Counted from the first letter of the stretch, positions 9,371 to 25,850 are shown. The stretch: 64,000 nt of DNA from Prunella strophiata (GCA_036583965.1 JAZBQD010000019.1:2719006-2783005), one strand, 5' to 3'. Numbers and translations: made by a program. The notes: generated by a model from the letters alone, not told the origin.

Positions 9371-10403
9371 CCCAACATAGAGCAGCATTCCATGGAGGAG
9401 CAGCATCCGTGGAGGAGCAGCATCTCATGGTGGGACAGCACCTCACCATGGAGCAGCATTCCATGGAAGAGCAGCATCCCACCGTGGAACAGCATCCCAT
9501 TCTGGAGTAGCATTCCACTATGGGGCTGTATCCCTCCATGGAGCAGCATTCCATGGAGGAGCAGCATGCCATGGTGGAGCAGAATCCCACCGTGGAACAG
9601 CATCCCATTTTGGAGTAGTGTCCCACCAAGGAGCAGCATTCCATGGAGCAGCAGCAACCCACCATGGAGCAGAATCCCACCATGGAGGAGCAGCATTCCA
9701 TGGAGGAGCAGCATCCCTTGTGGAACAGCACCCCACCATGGAGCAGCATCCTGTGGTGGAGCAGAATCCCACCGTGGAACAGCATCCCATTTTGGAGTAG
9801 CATTCCACTATGGGGCTGTATCCCACCAAGGAGCAGCATTCCATGGAGGAGCAGCAACCCACCATGGAGTAGAATTCCACCATGGAGCAGAATCCCACCA
9901 TGAAGGAGCAGCATTCCGTGGAGAAGCAGCATTCCATGGAGGAGCAACATCCCATGGTGGGATAGCATTCCACCATGGAGCAGCATCCCATTTTGGAGTA
10001 GCATTCCACTGTATCCTACCATGGAGGAGCAGCATTCCATGGAGGAGCAGCAGCCCATGGAGGAGCAGCATTCCATGGAGGAGGAGCATCATCCCATCAT
10101 GGAGCAAAATCCCACCATGGAGGAGCAGCATTCCATGGAGGAGCAGCATCCCACCACAAAACAGAATCCCACCATGGAGCAGAATCCCATTTTGGAGCAG
10201 CATCCCACCATGGAGCTGTGTCTCACCGTGGAGCAGCACCCATGGAGGAGCAGCCCACCATGGAGCTGTATTCCATGGAGGAGCAGCATTCCATGAGGGA
10301 GCAGCATCCCATGGAGGAGCAGCACCCCATGGAGGAGCATTCCACCATGAGGCTGTATCCCACCATGGAGCAGCATCCCACCACTGAGCAGCATCCCAGC
10401 AAC
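9371..10403. repeat. Minisatellite of GGAGCAGCATCCCACCAT-type units
   Basis: About 1 kb of irregular 15-21-bp units built from CATGGAGGAGCAGCATTC and CCACCATGGAGCAGCATC. Interspersed variants read CCCATTTTGGAGTAGCATTC and TATGGGGCTGTATCC. Both strands stay open, giving artefactual open frames of up to about 400 codons. Confidence 0.93.
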
Positions 10404-11147
10404 ATTCCAGCCCAGCCCCAAGGGAAGGAAGTGCTACCAGGAGCTGGGAGAAGAGCAGGACCAAGCGAGGAGAGCAGAGGCACAGAGGTGTAGGAGAAAG
10501 GAAAGACCCGGAAAGAAGTGGTCGACTTTGATTTTCGGATTTCTGGCTCGCCCTGCACCCGGGCTGGCACCTGCCCTGTGGCAGGAGGTATTTCAGGCAC
10601 GTCTAAGGCATCTCAGGAGCTCTCTTTGCTTTCAGAATCACCTCTGTTCCCTCCCTACGGCTTCTTCCACCAGCACGTGGTGCCAGACGCTGGAAAAGAA
10701 AAGTCTGGAGCGGATGAACGGAATTAAACTCTCATGCACTACCACTGAATGTCATCACAGGGCTAGGAAGCACCAAGCACGACACAGGAACCACTTTTAC
10801 TTGCAGAACCAAAGCTAACCATAGAGAGAATGGTAAAAAGTGGGGTTTGCTGGGGACACGGAGCTGCTGGTGTCCCCTCAACCCCCCCTGCTACGCTACG
10901 GCCAGAAATGAAAAAAGCACAAGACCAAACATTGAGTAACAGCACGGCCACCTAACCTGTCTGCTATACATCTGACAACTTAAATCAAAAAATATTAGCT
11001 TGGAAAGGAACCAACAATATCATTCCAAGAAGGTTATACACATCCTTAGCAGTTAACTTTGCTCAGCACAGCTCTGGTGCTCTAAATATGGAACAATCAA
11101 ACAATTTTGTGAGCAGAAAAGTGACACTGATTTATTCTTTACATGGT

Positions 11148-11180
11148 TTTTTTTTTGTTTGTTTGTTTGTTTGTTTGTTT
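11148..11180. repeat. (TTTG)n microsatellite
   Basis: A T run followed by about six GTTT units, within the probable GNG2 3' UTR. Confidence 0.9.
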
Positions 11181-11412
11181 TTCTCTTTCTAGGCAACTCT
11201 ACAGACTTCAGATCTTTTGCCTCGCAATGCAGATCATCTGATTCCCCCAAAGGTGGCCAGGTTCTTTAAACATGCACATCTCTGTAGCTTCCAGGCCGTG
11301 TTTTTTAACTGATTTTTGTTTAAATTCTGCGGACCAGCAGGTCGTCCCCATTCCTAAAAACTCTACATCAGTGTTCAGGGTGGCCTGAGTGCCCGTCAGG
11401 CTCCTCCTGGGT

Positions 11413-14452
<3,040 letters not shown>

Positions 14453-17254
14453 ATTATATTATATTATATTATATTATATTATATTATATTATATTATATT
14501 ATATTATATTATATTATATTATATTATATTATATTATATTATATTATATTATATTATATTATATTATATTATATTATATTATATTATATTATATTATATT
14601 ATATTATATTATATTATATTATATTATATTATATTATATTATATTATATTATATTATATTATATTATATTATATTATATTATATTATATTATATTATATT
14701 ATATTATATTATATTATATTATATTATATTATATTATATTATATTATATTATATTATATTATATTATATTATATTATATTATATTATATTATATTATATT
14801 ATATTATATTATATTATATTATATTATATTATATTATATTATATTATATTATATTATATTATATTATATTATATTATATTATATTATATTATATTATATT
14901 ATATTATATTATATTATATTATATTATATTATATTATATTATATTATATTATATTATATTATATTATATTATATTATATTATATTATATTATATTATATT
15001 ATATTATATTATATTATATTATATTATATTATATTATATTATATTATATTATATTATATTATATTATATTATATTATATTATATTATATTATATTATATT
15101 ATATTATATTATATTATATTATATTATATTATATTATATTATATTATATTATATTATATTATATTATATTATATTATATTATATTATATTATATTATATT
15201 ATATTATATTATATTATATTATATTATATTATATTATATTATATTATATTATATTATATTATATTATATTATATTATATTATATTATATTATATTATATT
15301 ATATTATATTATATTATATTATATTATATTATATTATATTATATTATATTATATTATATTATATTATATTATATTATATTATATTATATTATATTATATT
15401 ATATTATATTATATTATATTATATTATATTATATTATATTATATTATATTATATTATATTATATTATATTATATTATATTATATTATATTATATTATATT
15501 ATATTATATTATATTATATTATATTATATTATATTATATTATATTATATTATATTATATTATATTATATTATATTATATTATATTATATTATATTATATT
15601 ATATTATATTATATTATATTATATTATATTATATTATATTATATTATATTATATTATATTATATTATATTATATTATATTATATTATATTATATTATATT
15701 ATATTATATTATATTATATTATATTATATTATATTATATTATATTATATTATATTATATTATATTATATTATATTATATTATATTATATTATATTATATT
15801 ATATTATATTATATTATATTATATTATATTATATTATATTATATTATATTATATTATATTATATTATATTATATTATATTATATTATATTATATTATATT
15901 ATATTATATTATATTATATTATATTATATTATATTATATTATATTATATTATATTATATTATATTATATTATATTATATTATATTATATTATATTATATT
16001 ATATTATATTATATTATATTATATTATATTATATTATATTATATTATATTATATTATATTATATTATATTATATTATATTATATTATATTATATTATATT
16101 ATATTATATTATATTATATTATATTATATTATATTATATTATATTATATTATATATATTATATTATATTATATTATATATATTATATTATATATATTATA
16201 TTATATATATTATATTATATTATATTATATATATTATATTATATATATTATATTATATTATATATATTATATTATATTATATTATATTATATTATATATA
16301 TTATATTATATTATATTATATTATATTATATATATTATATTATATTATATTATATTATATATATTATATTATATATATTATATTATATATATTATATTAT
16401 ATTATATATATTATATTATATTATATATATTATATTATATTATATTATATTATATTATATATATTATATTATATATATTATATTATATTATATTATATTA
16501 TATATATTATATTATATATATTATATTATATATATTATATTATATTATATTATATTATATTATATATATTATATTATATATATTATATTATATTATATAT
16601 ATTATATTATATATATTATATTATATTATATATATTATATTATATTATATTATATATATTATATTATATTATATATATTATATTATATTATATTATATAT
16701 ATTATATTATATTATATATATTATATTATATATATTATATTATATATATTATATTATATTATATTATATTATATTATATATATTATATTATATTATATTA
16801 TATTATATATATTATATTATATTATATTATATTATATATATTATATTATATTATATTATATATATTATATTATATATATTATATTATATATATTATATTA
16901 TATATATTATATTATATTATATATATTATATTATATATATTATATTATATATATTATATTATATATATTATATTATATATATTATATTATATATATTATA
17001 TTATATATATTATATTATATTATATATATTATATTATATTATATATATTATATTATATATATTATATTATATATATTATATTATATATATTATATTATAT
17101 TATATTATATTATATATATTATATTATATATATTATATTATATATATTATATTATATTATATTATATTATATATATTATATTATATTATATTATATTATA
17201 TTATATTATATATATTATATTATATTATATTATATATATTATATTATATTATAT
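14453..17254. repeat. 2.8-kb pure A/T tract: (ATATT)n, then mixed 5- and 7-bp units
   Basis: From 14453 to about 16150 the pentamer ATATT repeats without visible error, about 340 copies. From about 16151 to 17254 pentamers alternate irregularly with ATATATT heptamers. There is no G or C until 17255. The tract abuts the minisatellite with no spacer. Confidence 0.98.
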
Positions 17255-17959
17255 CTATTACATATAACGTGGTTTTATGGGATTTATACAGGATCCCATA
17301 TAAATCTATGGGATTTATAGAAGGAATCAAGCTGGCACTGGTGCCTGTGCTTGGAGAACGAGTCATGCCAGGGCCAGCCAGGTTTGAGGATGAGGAGGGG
17401 AGCACCAAGGGTGGGAGGATGAGGAGGGCAGCACAAGGAGGTTTTTTTTTTACCAGAAGCCGATCTCTCCGCTGATCTGTGCCTCTAAGGGAAGCTCTGC
17501 TCCTCTTGGCCCTTCCCTGCCTTTAAATAAAGAGAACAGAAAATGAAACTCAGCTCCATGGGCCCATCATTTGTGGCACCCCAGAGGTGCCACATCCCCA
17601 GGTTCCTCCCGTGTGTCCCCTCCCTGTGCCATGCAAGCCCAGCCCCCAGGGACATTTTCTGTTTGCATTCAGCCAGGTTTTCAGCACAGGAAGAGCTTTC
17701 AAGGCTGGAGGGTGCCCAGGGCATGGATTGAAGAGTCTGGTGCCCAGAGCTCGTGCTGGGGTGGAAGGAGCATCTCCTGGGCAATGCTGCCAAGATGCTC
17801 CAGCCCCTGCTCCTGGCTGGATCTGCTCCCCCCAGGGCATGGCTGGGGTTCAGCTCAGCCCCTGCATTGTTTCCATGGGGGTTTCTCTCATCTCATCTCA
17901 TCTCTCCCCTCTTTTTTGGGGGGGCTGGAGAAGGGTTTGAGCAGCAGAGCACAGCCCTC

Positions 17960-18010
17960 TTTTGATTTCCCTCTTCTTTTGATTTCCCTCTTCTTTTGAT
18001 TTCCCTGATC
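17960..18010. repeat. 17-bp tandem repeat, 3 copies
   Basis: TTTTGATTTCCCTCTTC occurs three times in a row; the last copy is diverged at its end. A short TCTCA repeat lies just upstream at about 17885-17905. Confidence 0.9.
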
Positions 18011-18069
18011 TGGGGTTCTTCACACTCATCACTGAATGGTCTACAAATGATTCTAAAATGAATCTTTTG

Positions 18070-18705
18070 CTTCAGGGGCACCCTTTGTGTTGGGGAAGTT
18101 TTTTCTCTTTCACAAACAGAGCAAGACTACCAAGAGACATTCCTTGAAATCTTATTACAACCTCAGCCTCACTGTCTCAACATTACATAGCTAAGACAAT
18201 AGAAAGATAGCAAAACACATCCTACCAGCAGCTGCCAAAGATTTCTTTGTTACAGAACATTTTAAAACTTTCTAGCCAATAGCACATGGCTAAAGCTTAC
18301 AGATAATTGTTCTAACCAATCACTAAAAGTACACATACTTCACACAATGCTTGCATGCCTTCTATTAACAATATCACAATACACCATTATTAAGCTTAAA
18401 ACCTTCTCCTTTCTTACTAAACATATTTTACTACAGTCTTAAAGTCTATCTTAACAAAACTTAAAGCTCAAGCTCTTGTTTCATGTCCTTATTTACTGTA
18501 CTTAATATTTACTTTACTTAGTATTTACTTTACTGTATTTACTAATTACTGTACTTACTATTTATTGTACTATTGTAACTTTTTCTACCTTCAAACTTTA
18601 CAACTACAGCTAATTCTAATTTCTCTGCTCTTCCTGTTTCTAAAACCTACTTTCCCAGCTTCCTAAAAACCTTCTTACCTTTCCTATTTCCCACACCACG
18701 GAATG
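18070..18705. mobile_element. Possible ERV-derived AT-rich interspersed element
   Basis: A block of about 630 bp has a composition unlike its flanks. It starts near TGTTGGGGAAG, ends near CTATTTCCCACA and contains CCAATAGCACATGGCTAAAG and CCAATCAC motifs. It resembles sequence I have seen repeated in songbird genomes, but the ends and class are not established. Confidence 0.35.
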
Positions 18706-18782
18706 TGCCCTGGTTCTGGGAAAGCAGCAGGTTCAACCAAGGTTGGCTTGGGTGCCACAGAGGCTTTCCTCAGGCAGCAAAT

Positions 18783-19165
18783 GCCATCCCTGGAAGGGTT
18801 CCAAAAGTGTGTGGATGTGGCACTTGGGGACACAGGTTAGTGCTGCTGAGGGCTCAATCTTAGAGAGCTTTTCCAACCTGAACAATTCCATGTTGTGCCC
18901 TTCCATACAAAGTCCTCAAGCTGCACCAAGGGAAGTTTAGGTTGGATATCAGGAAAAAGTTTTTTACAGAAATGGTGATAAAGTTCTGGAATGGCTGCCC
19001 AGGGAGGTGGTGCAGTCACCATCCCTGGGTGTGTTTAACAAAGCCTGGATGTGGCACTGGGTGCCAGGGTTTAGCTGAGCTGTTGGGGCTGGGCTGGACT
19101 CCATGATCCTGAAGGTCTCTTCCAACCCAGTGGTTCTGTGAATTCTGTGAATTCTATGACAGGAC
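18783..19165 (+). mobile_element. CR1 LINE 3'-end fragments
   Basis: Two partly overlapping CR1-type ends. 18783-18840 has CATCCCTGGAAGGGTTCC and GGATGTGGCACTTGG. 18895-19165 ends in TCTCTTCCAACCCAGTGG and a GTGAATTCT repeat. The tail differs from that of most other copies in the window, so it is a different subfamily. Confidence 0.8.
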
Positions 19166-19793
19166 CTGCTCCAGTGGCAGGGAATCACTTCAGGGACTTT
19201 CAGTTTTAGGATCCCTGGGAGCAGGGAGGACTGCTGGGAGAATCTTGAAATAATTCACAGCCCTTGAAATAATTCTGTATATCCAACCCTGCTGCCACCC
19301 TCCTGCAAGGAAACCCTCCCTTGCTCTTACTACAGCCAGCCCTAGGGACACTAAAATGGGGGAAACAGCCCCAAAATAAGGTGAGGGAAGGGACAGGAGC
19401 ACAGGCCTGCTGGGACAATGTTGGGGATTTTGGGGCAACTCAGAGGAGCCTCCCAGGAGCCACCACACCCTGGGCCATGCTCAGCCACTCTGCAGGTGCT
19501 TCAAGTAGAAATGAGAACCAGTTTGGGGCCAGTGATGGTTTTAGAGCATTTCCTCCCCTGGGGAAACTTGGGGCGTTTCCTCCACCACAAATAACAAAAA
19601 AAAAAAAAAGCAGCAGGTGACACTTCAAAGTGAGCTGGTGAATGTCCCACCCTGGAAAACAGCCCTGGTGCAGCTGCTGCAGCACAAAAGCAGCTCTTAA
19701 ATCCCAAAGAGACCCCAGGAAGGTGTGGAACCACCAGGAGCAGCCCCAAAATTCCATGTTTTTTTGTTTGGATTGGATTTATTATAGAGAGAT

Positions 19794-20420
19794 TGTTGGC
19801 ACCCAGGACATCCCTCTGGCTGTCCTGGATGGCTCCAGCCCCTGGCAGGGAGCTCACAGCCCTTGGCACAGAGCCCAAGACCCCTGTGCTTTTGATTTTG
19901 AGCCATGGAAAAAATTACCAACCTTATATAAAGAGTTGCAAGCCACAAAAATTAAGTAGAGTAATAATTAGCTTATCACAGGGTGAAAAAGTAGAATTTT
20001 GGGTTTTTTTAGAATGAGGGTTCAGGGGTCAAGATGGAGGAATTTGGGCATGTTCTGTCCTTCTTTCTCCTTCTTCTCAGCCTCCATCTTCTGGGTGATG
20101 GTGGCACTTTTGGATTGGTTTAGAGTAGAGTTGGACTGTGTAACACAGGTGATAGGTATTGGAAATAACTGTAAATAATGTACAGGTAGTTTTTAGTATA
20201 AAAAGACAACACCACCCCAGAGGTGGGCAGTGTGCCTGGGACTGAGCTGCTGAACAGAGCCTGGGCTGGTCAGGGAAAGAATGGAATAGATGAGGAAAAA
20301 TAAACAACCTTGGAGACCACAAATGAAGAGTCCTGACTCCTCCTTCAGTTCTTGGGCTGGGACACAGAGACTCTCAAACATCTCAGGGTCATCTCAAGAA
20401 CACATGAGAGACCCGTGACA
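19794..20420 (+). mobile_element. Solo LTR (627 bp), family A copy 2, 6-bp target duplication
   Basis: The element starts TGTTGGCACCC and ends CCCGTGACA. It is flanked by an exact 6-bp duplication, AGAGAT, at 19788-19793 and 20421-20426. A TATA box lies at 20197-20204 and AATAAA at 20299-20304. It aligns over its full length with 4347-4971 (opposite orientation) and 40095-40720. Confidence 0.92.
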
Positions 20421-20426
20421 AGAGAT

Positions 20427-20700
20427 GGCATGGTTTGGGTTGAAGGGAGCTCAAATGCCCATCCCACCCCTGCCATGGCAGGGACACCTCCCACTGTCCC
20501 AGGCTGCTCCAAGCCCCATCCAGCCTGACCCTGGGCACTGCCAGGGATCCAGGGGCAGCCACAGCTGCTCTGGGCACCCTGTGCCAGGATCTCACTAAGA
20601 ATTTCTGCCCTAATCCTCCCATCCATCCCTGCCCCCTGGCACTGGGAGCCATTCCCTGTGTCCTGTCCCTTGTCCCCAGTCCCTCTGCAGCTTTTTGCAC
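20427..20700 (-). mobile_element. CR1 LINE 3' end
   Basis: Reverse-oriented CR1 starting GGCATGGTTTGGGTTGAAGG and continuing through GCTGCTCCAAGCCCCATCC to CTGGGAGCCATTCCCTGTG. It begins immediately next to the target duplication of the preceding LTR. Confidence 0.85.
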
Positions 20701-21044
20701 CCCTTGGAACAAACCCAGCCCTTCCCACAGAGTAAATAACCCCCAGCCCCTGTGCAGCAGAGAAATATCAAAACAAGCTGGTGAGATCCCCAGCTGTAAT
20801 TACAGTGCAGAGCCCCAAAGAGGCACTGTCCATGTCCTGGCCATGTAAAACACAATTAGCATGAAAATAATGAGGAAGGACTCATTAACCCGTGGGCTCC
20901 AAGGCAGGAATCCCTATTATCCAGGCACACTCTGCCATTAAGTGAGGGGAATAAGGCACTGCCTGAATTCCCTTGGGAGTGCCATACAACTCCTCTCAGC
21001 ACAACAGCAGCGAGTGTGAGAGCAGCCCTGGGATAATGGGAAGA

Positions 21045-21745
21045 CCAGGAAATAAAAATAAAAATATAAATAAATTTTAAAAATTAAAATTAAAAAATAA
21101 AAATTAAAAAGGAGAATATAAAGTAAAAATAGATAAATATATAAATAAAAATATAAACCAAATATCTATTAATACAGAATATATAAATTATATACTATAT
21201 AAATTTATAATATATATATACATTTACATTATATATAAAAATGTTATCATTAGACTATATTACATATAATATTTAATATATTATATTATAATAATAATTA
21301 TATTTTTTACATTATATTATATATAAATATAAAATATATAATATGATACATTTTATATCTATTACATAAAATTTATACTATCCATTTCTATATATTTATA
21401 TATACTATATATTTTAATCTTATAATATTATTATATCCAAATATACATTATATATCAATATATAATATTTTGTTATAATTATATTTTTATATATTATACA
21501 TTTTATTATTTATATTATATAATATAACCCTTTTAGTATATAATTAATATATAATATATAATATTAATCGTAAAATATCATTCGATTAAAATACATAATA
21601 TAATATAATTTATATATTATATATAGATATATAATAGAAATATATAATGTACAAATAATATAAAATATAAAATTATAAAATATACTCCATTTTATAAAAA
21701 ATAGACAATAAAAATATAAATAAAAATTAAAAATCAAAAAGGATT
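21045..21745. repeat. AT-rich low-complexity block
   Basis: About 700 bp of almost pure A/T (AAAAATATAAATA-type, then TATATAA-type). It is irregular rather than tandem and holds no gene. Confidence 0.85.
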
Positions 21746-22109
21746 TTGCTGCCTAAGGCCAGGAGCTGAGCTCTGCTGGAGCAGACCTGGCTATCAATTG
21801 CAGTAATGCTGGCCCAGCTCCTGAGTGCCCTGAATCCAAGTGCTGCCATCAATCACTGCACCAGGCTGGGAACTCCCAGCCTCCCCAGATGGGCTCAGGA
21901 ATTCTCTCTGCATCCCCCACATCTCCAGGGCTGCCCCAGGTCACTGCTAGGAAATGCAGTGCCTGGAAAAGAAACTTCCCTCGAAATGCCATGCTCAAGT
22001 ATTTTGGAATTTTTGGGATACTTTCCAGGGTGTTGCTTGCTTGGCTGCAGTGAGTGAAGAGGAGCTGGGGTGGAAGGAGAGCAGGGTGCTCCAGCAGCTT
22101 GGCTTGGCT

Positions 22110-22305
22110 GAAATCTCCTCCCTGAGAGGGTGGTGAGAGCCTGGCACAGATTCCAGAAAAGCTGAGCCTGCCACGAGTGCCAAAGCCAGGCTGGACAGAG
22201 CTTGGAGCAACCTGGGATAGGGGAAAGTGTCCCTGCCGTGGCAGGGGGTGGAGTGGGATGGGCTTGAAGGTCCCTTCCAACCCAAACCACTCTGGGATTC
22301 CATGA
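22110..22305 (+). mobile_element. CR1 LINE 3' end
   Basis: Forward-oriented CR1: GAGAGGGTGGTGAGAGCCTG, then GGTCCCTTCCAACCCAAACC near the end. Confidence 0.85.
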
Positions 22306-22677
22306 AAAACTCTGGCAATAAATGTCTGGACACGAAAATTGTGCTGCTGATCTTTGCTATTTGAAAAAGCCCCAAAAACCCCACCTCATTTGTGGCTGTC
22401 TGCTGAATGAAGAGCCTTTGGGACATTTGAATGACATTGGTTTTTATTCTGTCACCAGCAGCACCCAGCTGGAACAGGCACCAAAAATTGGGATTTAGGT
22501 GGGCAAGCAGCGAGGCACATCCCTGATCCCTGGTGCAGCTGTGCCAGCTCTTGGTCTGCTCATTCCAGCTCTCCCAAAAATTTCCCAAAGAATGCCAAAA
22601 AATATTGGAGAATTCAGGGCTGCCCAGATATCAGGGAATAAGGATGCCAGATACTAGGACAATCAAGGGATACAGAT

Positions 22678-23177
22678 NNNNNNNNNNNNNNNNNNNNNNN
22701 NNNNNNNNNNNNNNNNNNNNNNNNNNNNNNNNNNNNNNNNNNNNNNNNNNNNNNNNNNNNNNNNNNNNNNNNNNNNNNNNNNNNNNNNNNNNNNNNNNNN
22801 NNNNNNNNNNNNNNNNNNNNNNNNNNNNNNNNNNNNNNNNNNNNNNNNNNNNNNNNNNNNNNNNNNNNNNNNNNNNNNNNNNNNNNNNNNNNNNNNNNNN
22901 NNNNNNNNNNNNNNNNNNNNNNNNNNNNNNNNNNNNNNNNNNNNNNNNNNNNNNNNNNNNNNNNNNNNNNNNNNNNNNNNNNNNNNNNNNNNNNNNNNNN
23001 NNNNNNNNNNNNNNNNNNNNNNNNNNNNNNNNNNNNNNNNNNNNNNNNNNNNNNNNNNNNNNNNNNNNNNNNNNNNNNNNNNNNNNNNNNNNNNNNNNNN
23101 NNNNNNNNNNNNNNNNNNNNNNNNNNNNNNNNNNNNNNNNNNNNNNNNNNNNNNNNNNNNNNNNNNNNNNNNNNNNN
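22678..23177. other. Assembly gap, exactly 500 N
   Basis: A round 500-base N run marks a scaffolding join of unknown true length. Open frames spanning it are meaningless. GNG2 lies to its left and DDHD1 to its right. Confidence 0.99.
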
Positions 23178-23539
23178 AACATAACCCATAAACACAACTG
23201 CAAAAAAAGCTTGTGAAAAACAGGAAAGATTTCCCAATAACAGATTTCCCCAAGCAGCTGTGATTTGTAAAAATTAAGAAAAGAACTATTTTCTTGTTGA
23301 GAAATCTCCATGACATTAACAAGAGGGACTTCTCTCCCTAAGTAAACTAAAGGAAAACTATTTTAGAGGTAGTAAACTGACTAAAATTGTATTTCTTTAT
23401 ATCATCAGTAAAAGAGAAAAGATTGTAGAAGTATCCTAAAGGTTTTGTTCTAATTATTATTACTCTTTCTTTTAATTCCTATTAATACATTTTTACTTAT
23501 ACCCTTTAAAAGTTTTAAACCTACTTTACTTGTCTCCTG

Positions 23540-23700
23540 GTCCTACCTCTCAACAGGAAGTAAATGAGTACGTTCTAGTAATTACACTGATAATTAACCA
23601 ACACTAAACCCACCACACTCATTAGTACTTTAACCAAAAAATCTCAAATTATCAAACCAAAACCACTACAGTCACTCAGCATCCAGAGGGAGCAAAGTGT
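23540..23700 (+). mobile_element. ERV-like fragment
   Basis: The stretch ATTAACCAACACTAAACCCA to CCAAAACCACTACA matches a related stretch at about 31150-31255, so this is a dispersed element. Retroviral origin is inferred. Confidence 0.45.
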
Positions 23701-24334
23701 TTCTATTTTCCTTTCTTTCCTTTACCTGAATCCTGGCCCCAACAATATTCCTATTTTCGAAGATGAGCACAAGAAACCAAATCCAAGTTCCCAGTCCCAA
23801 GCATCAAATTTTTATTTATTTCAGTGTTTCAATGCATTTTCCCCCTATTTTCAAAGCAACACCCTTTAAATTAATTCTACAACCAAAGGCACAATGACAT
23901 TAATCTTCCACCTGCACTTCCACCTGTCCAAATGCTTTTTAGTCAGTTTAATCCCTGAGCTGAGGCACTTTCCTTGGGTGTTTAAATGCTCCTCTGTTCT
24001 TCAGGAAAAATGAAAGAGTTGAGGATAAATCACTACCAACACCTGGGACAGGAATTTTTTCAGCTGTTCCATGTGCTGGGCATTCCTGAGCTATCCAAAA
24101 ATCCTACATGGATAACTCTGCCAAAATCCTGTCTTGAGAAGGTAGGAAGGGGTATGAAAGTCAATGGTTTGGGGGAAAAAATCTAATTTTTTTCTTTGTT
24201 TGGTTTTTTTTTTGTGTTTTTTTTTTCTTTTTCTCCCCCAGGAAAAGTTCATCATGCTACTAGAAAAGCAGATTAATCATGTATCAGATTTTTGAGGGAG
24301 GCAGTGAAAACACTTTTCCATCACTGTCACTTAT

Positions 24335-24845
24335 TTTCTGATGAAAGAAAGAAAAAAAGGAGGAATGGGGAGAAAAAAAAAGGGGAAGGGAAATGAAATG
24401 GGGAAGGGGGAATGTTTGAAACGTTGGGAAAGGTTAAAAAGACAGAAAAGGAATAAAAGGGAGAGGAGACAGGGGGAGGAAAAAAGGGGAATAAAGTAAA
24501 AAGGGGAAAATGAGAAAAAACTGAGAAAAAAGGATGAACTTGAAAAAAGGGATGATGGTAAAAATGGGGGAATGAAAAATGAAGGGAGGGAGAAAAAGGG
24601 AACACCCCCCCTCCGTTCCGCCCCTTTCCCTTCCCCCCCTTTCCTTTCCCCTGTTTTTCCCCTTTAGGGAAAAAAAGGGTGAGGAAAGGGAAAAAAGGGG
24701 GGAAGGGAAAAAACCAGGGAAAGTAAAAAGGGGGAAAGGAAAAAAAGCAGAGGAAGGAAAAAAGAGGGTAAAGGGAGAGAAAAAAAAGAGGGAAAATGAG
24801 AGAGAAAAGAGGGAAAAGGAGAGAATAAAAGGGGAAAGGGAAGTA
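24335..24845. repeat. Polypurine tract with an internal polypyrimidine island
   Basis: About 500 bp of G and A only, broken at 24604-24665 by a C/T-only stretch and followed by more purine. TTTTTCCCCTTTAGGGAAAA at the boundary is self-complementary. The tract has the composition of triplex-forming DNA. Confidence 0.9.
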
Positions 24846-25299
24846 GCATCCTTTACATCTTTTTTTTTCCCAAAGCAACACTGCAGGCCTGTGCAAACAG
24901 CCAAGAAATGCAACTGCTCAGCATCTCTATTTTTAAAGCCTGGTGTGATTGCACTCCTAATCTCCTGGATTCTTGTCCAAAGAGATGGCAAAGGTTTAAA
25001 TAAAGCAGAATCTCCTTCCCATGATAAGGGGAAAAAAAAATCAGCAAGAGGATCTGCTTAAATCAGGTTTTGATTTAAGGCCTGAGCTGATCCCTCCTTG
25101 CCAGGCACAAAACCCTCCCTGCCACCCCCACACACAACAGGACATGTGAGAAATTCTAGATTATAAAGAAAATAAAATTCCAGTGAATATATGAACATTC
25201 TTGGAGTCCCTGAGTGAGCAAAATAAAGGAGATTTTTGAAAATGCCCACAGCTCCTTGGCATTGCCAAGTCAGCTTCACTTCCTCTGCATGAAGGAGGT

Positions 25300-25506
25300 G
25301 GTTGTGGCTGGGATAAAGTTAATTTCCTTCCTGATAGTTGGTACAGCACAATTGGGATTTAGGCTGAGGATAATGTTGATATTTTGGTTGTTTTGGCTGT
25401 GTTCACTCTAAATCAGGGGAATTTCAGTGTTTCATGCTCTGCCAACAAGGAGCTGGGGGGGAAATGGCCAGGGGAGAGCTGAACCAGATTATTTCTGGAT
25501 TTTCCC

Positions 25507-25507
<1 letters not shown>
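25300..25507 (+). mobile_element. ERV LTR fragment
   Basis: The motifs GGGATAAAGTTAATTTCCTT, GGTACAGCACAATT, GAGGATAATGTTGATATTTT and TTTCATGCTCTGCCAACAAG in this order resemble a widespread avian endogenous-retrovirus LTR. It is truncated at the TTA array. Confidence 0.6.
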
Positions 25508-25553
<46 letters not shown>

Positions 25554-25818
25554 TATTATATTATTATTATTATATTATTATTATTATATTATTATTATTA
25601 TTATATTATTATTATTATTATTATATTATTATTATTATATTATTATTATTATATTATTATTATTATATTATTATTATTATTATATTATTATTATTATATT
25701 ATTATTATTATATTATTATTATTATTATTATATTATTATTATTATATTATTATTATTATTATATTATTATTATTATTATTATATTATTATTATTATTATT
25801 ATTATATTATTATTATTA

Positions 25819-25850
<32 letters not shown>

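Larger units (their letters stand above)
7880..11412 (-). other. GNG2: Probable GNG2 3' untranslated region
   Basis: This lies directly downstream of the GNG2 stop codon in transcript sense. Minus-strand AATAAA signals occur at 11136-11131, 8393-8388 and 7907-7902. The last is followed in transcript sense by T-rich and GT-rich sequence, as expected of a cleavage site. Apart from the minisatellite at 9371-10403 and a (TTTG)n run at 11148-11180, the sequence is unique and not CR1-derived. Which signal is used cannot be decided from sequence alone. Confidence 0.5.

Noticed and set aside
9371..10403. CRISPR-like array
   Set aside because: Units are contiguous without unique spacers and irregular in length; this is a vertebrate minisatellite.
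22533..23322. Open frames spanning the gap
   Set aside because: They consist mainly of undefined residues from the N run.
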